From NCBI RefSeq assembly GCF_042683665.1, contig NZ_JBHUOO010000003.1: 64,000 nucleotides of DNA. One strand, written 5' to 3'. Within the stretch, counting starts at the first letter, position 1. The number at the start of each line of letters is the position of its first letter. Under the pieces are notes generated by a model. It made no database searches, was not told the origin of the DNA, and saw only the letters and a program-made list of their open reading frames with translations. The stretch is from Leeuwenhoekiella polynyae. GTDB lineage: Bacteria; Bacteroidota; Bacteroidia; Flavobacteriales; Flavobacteriaceae. Positions 62,756-64,000 of the stretch are shown in pieces. The position numbers and the translations under genes are program-made.

Positions 62756-63886
62756 TTATTTTACAGCTACATTACCACTTTTTGGACCGTGAACCACTAA
62801 TGTACCATCTTCTAAAATCTCCAACTCATCCATAAATACAACCCGATCATTTCCGGTTTCTGCTGTACGAGCGTGATATACACACAACTTTTTTGAATCT
62901 GCTACATCGAGTACCATACCATGTCCGGTACCGGTAACGCCACCTCCTTGGTCATTGTTTTTCTGTAGTATCGGGTTATTCTCAGCCTTTTTAAATGGAC
63001 CCAATGGATTTTTGGATGTCGCGTAACCCATGGCATAATACTGCCCCCCAAAATAGTTTGCAGAGTAAAGCATATAATAGGTATCCTGATGTTCAAAAAT
63101 ATAGGAGCCTTCGGTCCATCTGCGGTTGGTCTCTCTGGCCGTTACGGAACGACTTTCCCATTCTGCCTGAACATTATTCATTTTAAGCGGAGGACGTAAC
63201 AGTAGTTCGGGTTCGCCAATAACACCCGAAAAATCAGAAGCCATTTCAACACCATAAACCCAACTTTCTTCAATTTCATCATACCAGCCTTTGTCTTTTG
63301 CCCAATCGGCAATCTCGCTCTCAACAGGGTGTTTGTAACAACATCTGGAATAATACAAATAGGTTTTATTATGAACGTCGTCAAATAAAACATTTGCATC
63401 TATAATGGGGTAGCCGGGATCAAATATGGGGCGATCTCCCAAATCTTTAAAAGGGCCGGTAGGAGTATTAGATACTGCAACACCTATCCTAAATACTTCT
63501 TCTTCATTATTGGGATTGTATTTCCAATTAGCACTAAAAAACATATAATATTTACCCTTGCGTTCATAAACTTCAGGTGCCCAATAACTATCTTTAGTCC
63601 AAGAGTCTTCTTTACCACCCTCATAAGCCATTTTTACATATTTCCACGCTGCCAAGTCCTGAGACTCATAAACCTTAAAGCCCGGAGCGCTGCCATCGGT
63701 TCCGTACATATAGTATTTACCATCAGAGGCTTTAAGTATAAAAGGGTCGCCATATTTGACATCTAATGGATTTGAGTAGGTTACTCCGCTATCGTTCTTA
63801 TTATTCTTCCTATTTCCACAAGATATGACGAATGTAGATATAGTTATTAGAACAAGTAATCTCAGTGAGTTCTTTAATTTATTCAT
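62756..63886 (-). CDS. GH43-family lipoprotein glycosidase
   Basis: 376 residues. Lipobox FVISC, then a five-bladed propeller with GH43 acids: KYGDPFILKASDGKYYMYGT (base), IIDANVLFD (modulator), RWTEGSYIFEHQDTYYMLYS (acid). No extra domain. It probably removes arabinofuranose or related side chains from pectin fragments. It stands leftward on its own promoter and is flanked by terminators on both sides. Confidence 0.88.
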   Translation of the reverse strand: MNKLKNSLRLLVLITISTFVISCGNRKNNKNDSGVTYSNPLDVKYGDPFILKASDGKYYMYGTDGSAPGFKVYESQDLAAWKYVKMAYEGGKEDSWTKDSYWAPEVYERKGKYYMFFSANWKYNPNNEEEVFRIGVAVSNTPTGPFKDLGDRPIFDPGYPIIDANVLFDDVHNKTYLYYSRCCYKHPVESEIADWAKDKGWYDEIEESWVYGVEMASDFSGVIGEPELLLRPPLKMNNVQAEWESRSVTARETNRRWTEGSYIFEHQDTYYMLYSANYFGGQYYAMGYATSKNPLGPFKKAENNPILQKNNDQGGGVTGTGHGMVLDVADSKKLCVYHARTAETGNDRVVFMDELEILEDGTLVVHGPKSGNVAVK

Positions 63887-63906
63887 TTATTTTTAGATTA
63901 GTTACA

Positions 63907-63945
63907 AAATAGACTGGCCACATCTCTGAATGGCCAGTCTATTTT
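63907..63945. terminator. Terminator hairpin near the right edge
   Basis: AAATAGACTGGCCA and TGGCCAGTCTATTTT form a strong stem with a 10-nt loop. It stands just upstream of the GH43 start and downstream of a leftward gene cut by the window edge. Confidence 0.75.
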
Positions 63946-63967
63946 ATATAGTATTATAATTTTCTAT

Positions 63968-64000
63968 CTACTCTATTTTATCTTCATCTGCAATGGCTTC
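63968..64000 (-). CDS. C-terminal end of a leftward gene (partial)
   Basis: Ten codons EAIADEDKIE and a TAG stop, then the terminator at 63907. Placement before a strong hairpin suggests a real gene end, but nothing can be said of function. Confidence 0.3.
   Translation of the reverse strand, partial: EAIADEDKIE

Noticed and set aside
1..64000. CRISPR arrays, prophage structural genes, rRNA, toxin-antitoxin pairs
   Set aside because: Looked for on both strands; no regular spaced repeats, no capsid, tail or terminase genes, and no rRNA or convincing toxin-antitoxin pair were seen.

Overview
The window is chromosome from a marine-type flavobacterium (Bacteroidota, Flavobacteriia). Several signs agree on this. 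There are two SusC/SusD-type outer-membrane nutrient uptake pairs and a giant hybrid two-component regulator. The housekeeping order pdxA - DUF177 - rpmF - fabH - accB - accC is typical of the group. Promoters look like TAnnTTTG, the base composition is AT-rich, and the proteins include many lipoproteins with short lipoboxes. No phage module, CRISPR array, rRNA or replication origin was seen.

Layout. (1) 1-6797: the edge of a first polysaccharide utilisation locus (PUL): a truncated SusD, its SusC, and a divergent one-component propeller/LuxR-type membrane regulator. (2) 6875-24425: an amino-sugar locus. A leftward operon encodes SusC, SusD, a DUF3472 lipoprotein and a GH109 alpha-N-acetylgalactosaminidase. 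A second leftward operon encodes a nucleotidyltransferase, an N-acetylhexosamine kinase-like protein, a UDP-sugar 4-epimerase-like protein, an MFS sugar transporter, a NagB-PIG-L fusion and a phosphohexosamine mutase. A LacI-type regulator is divergent from it. Four copies of TGTKNTCGARCACA lie in the control regions of both operons and nowhere else that I noticed, which suggests one LacI regulon. Read together, the genes describe import and salvage of GalNAc/GlcNAc through sugar-1-phosphates and UDP-sugars, ending at fructose-6-phosphate without a separate NagA. (3) 24426-26280: a decayed stretch with an integrase C-terminal remnant, a 5'-truncated DUF2254 gene and a tandem repeat resembling an IS end. 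(4) 26289-26671: a tRNA-Ala gene preceded by a small GIY-YIG nuclease gene that is bracketed by two copies of the tRNA 5' end. It looks like a minimal tRNA-targeted mobile element.

(5) 26712-50887: mostly core genes. They cover universal stress protein, GNAT, MATE, 2OG-Fe oxygenase, QueD, LpxH, RecJ, a SPOR protein, RsmI, thymidine kinase, alanine racemase, MscL, Asd, prolyl oligopeptidase, an ABC ATPase, fatty-acid synthesis genes, L32, PdxA and riboflavin synthase. Two copies of an intergenic repeat flank the asd/peptidase pair. (6) 50888-51974: a second decayed stretch with remnants of kduI, kduD and another tyrosine integrase. (7) 51975-64000: a pectin/arabinan-type PUL with DUF4861, an Ig-like/discoidin lipoprotein, a hybrid two-component regulator (HTCS), two GH43 enzymes and a tandem pair of GH105 unsaturated-uronyl hydrolases. 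The broken kduI-kduD genes sit where this PUL's uronate catabolic genes would be expected.

Most interesting: the tRNA-Ala/GIY-YIG element, the UDP-sugar route for amino-sugar catabolism with its shared operator motif, and the previously unmarked kduI/kduD and integrase pseudogenes. All functions are assigned from sequence reading alone. No database search was possible.
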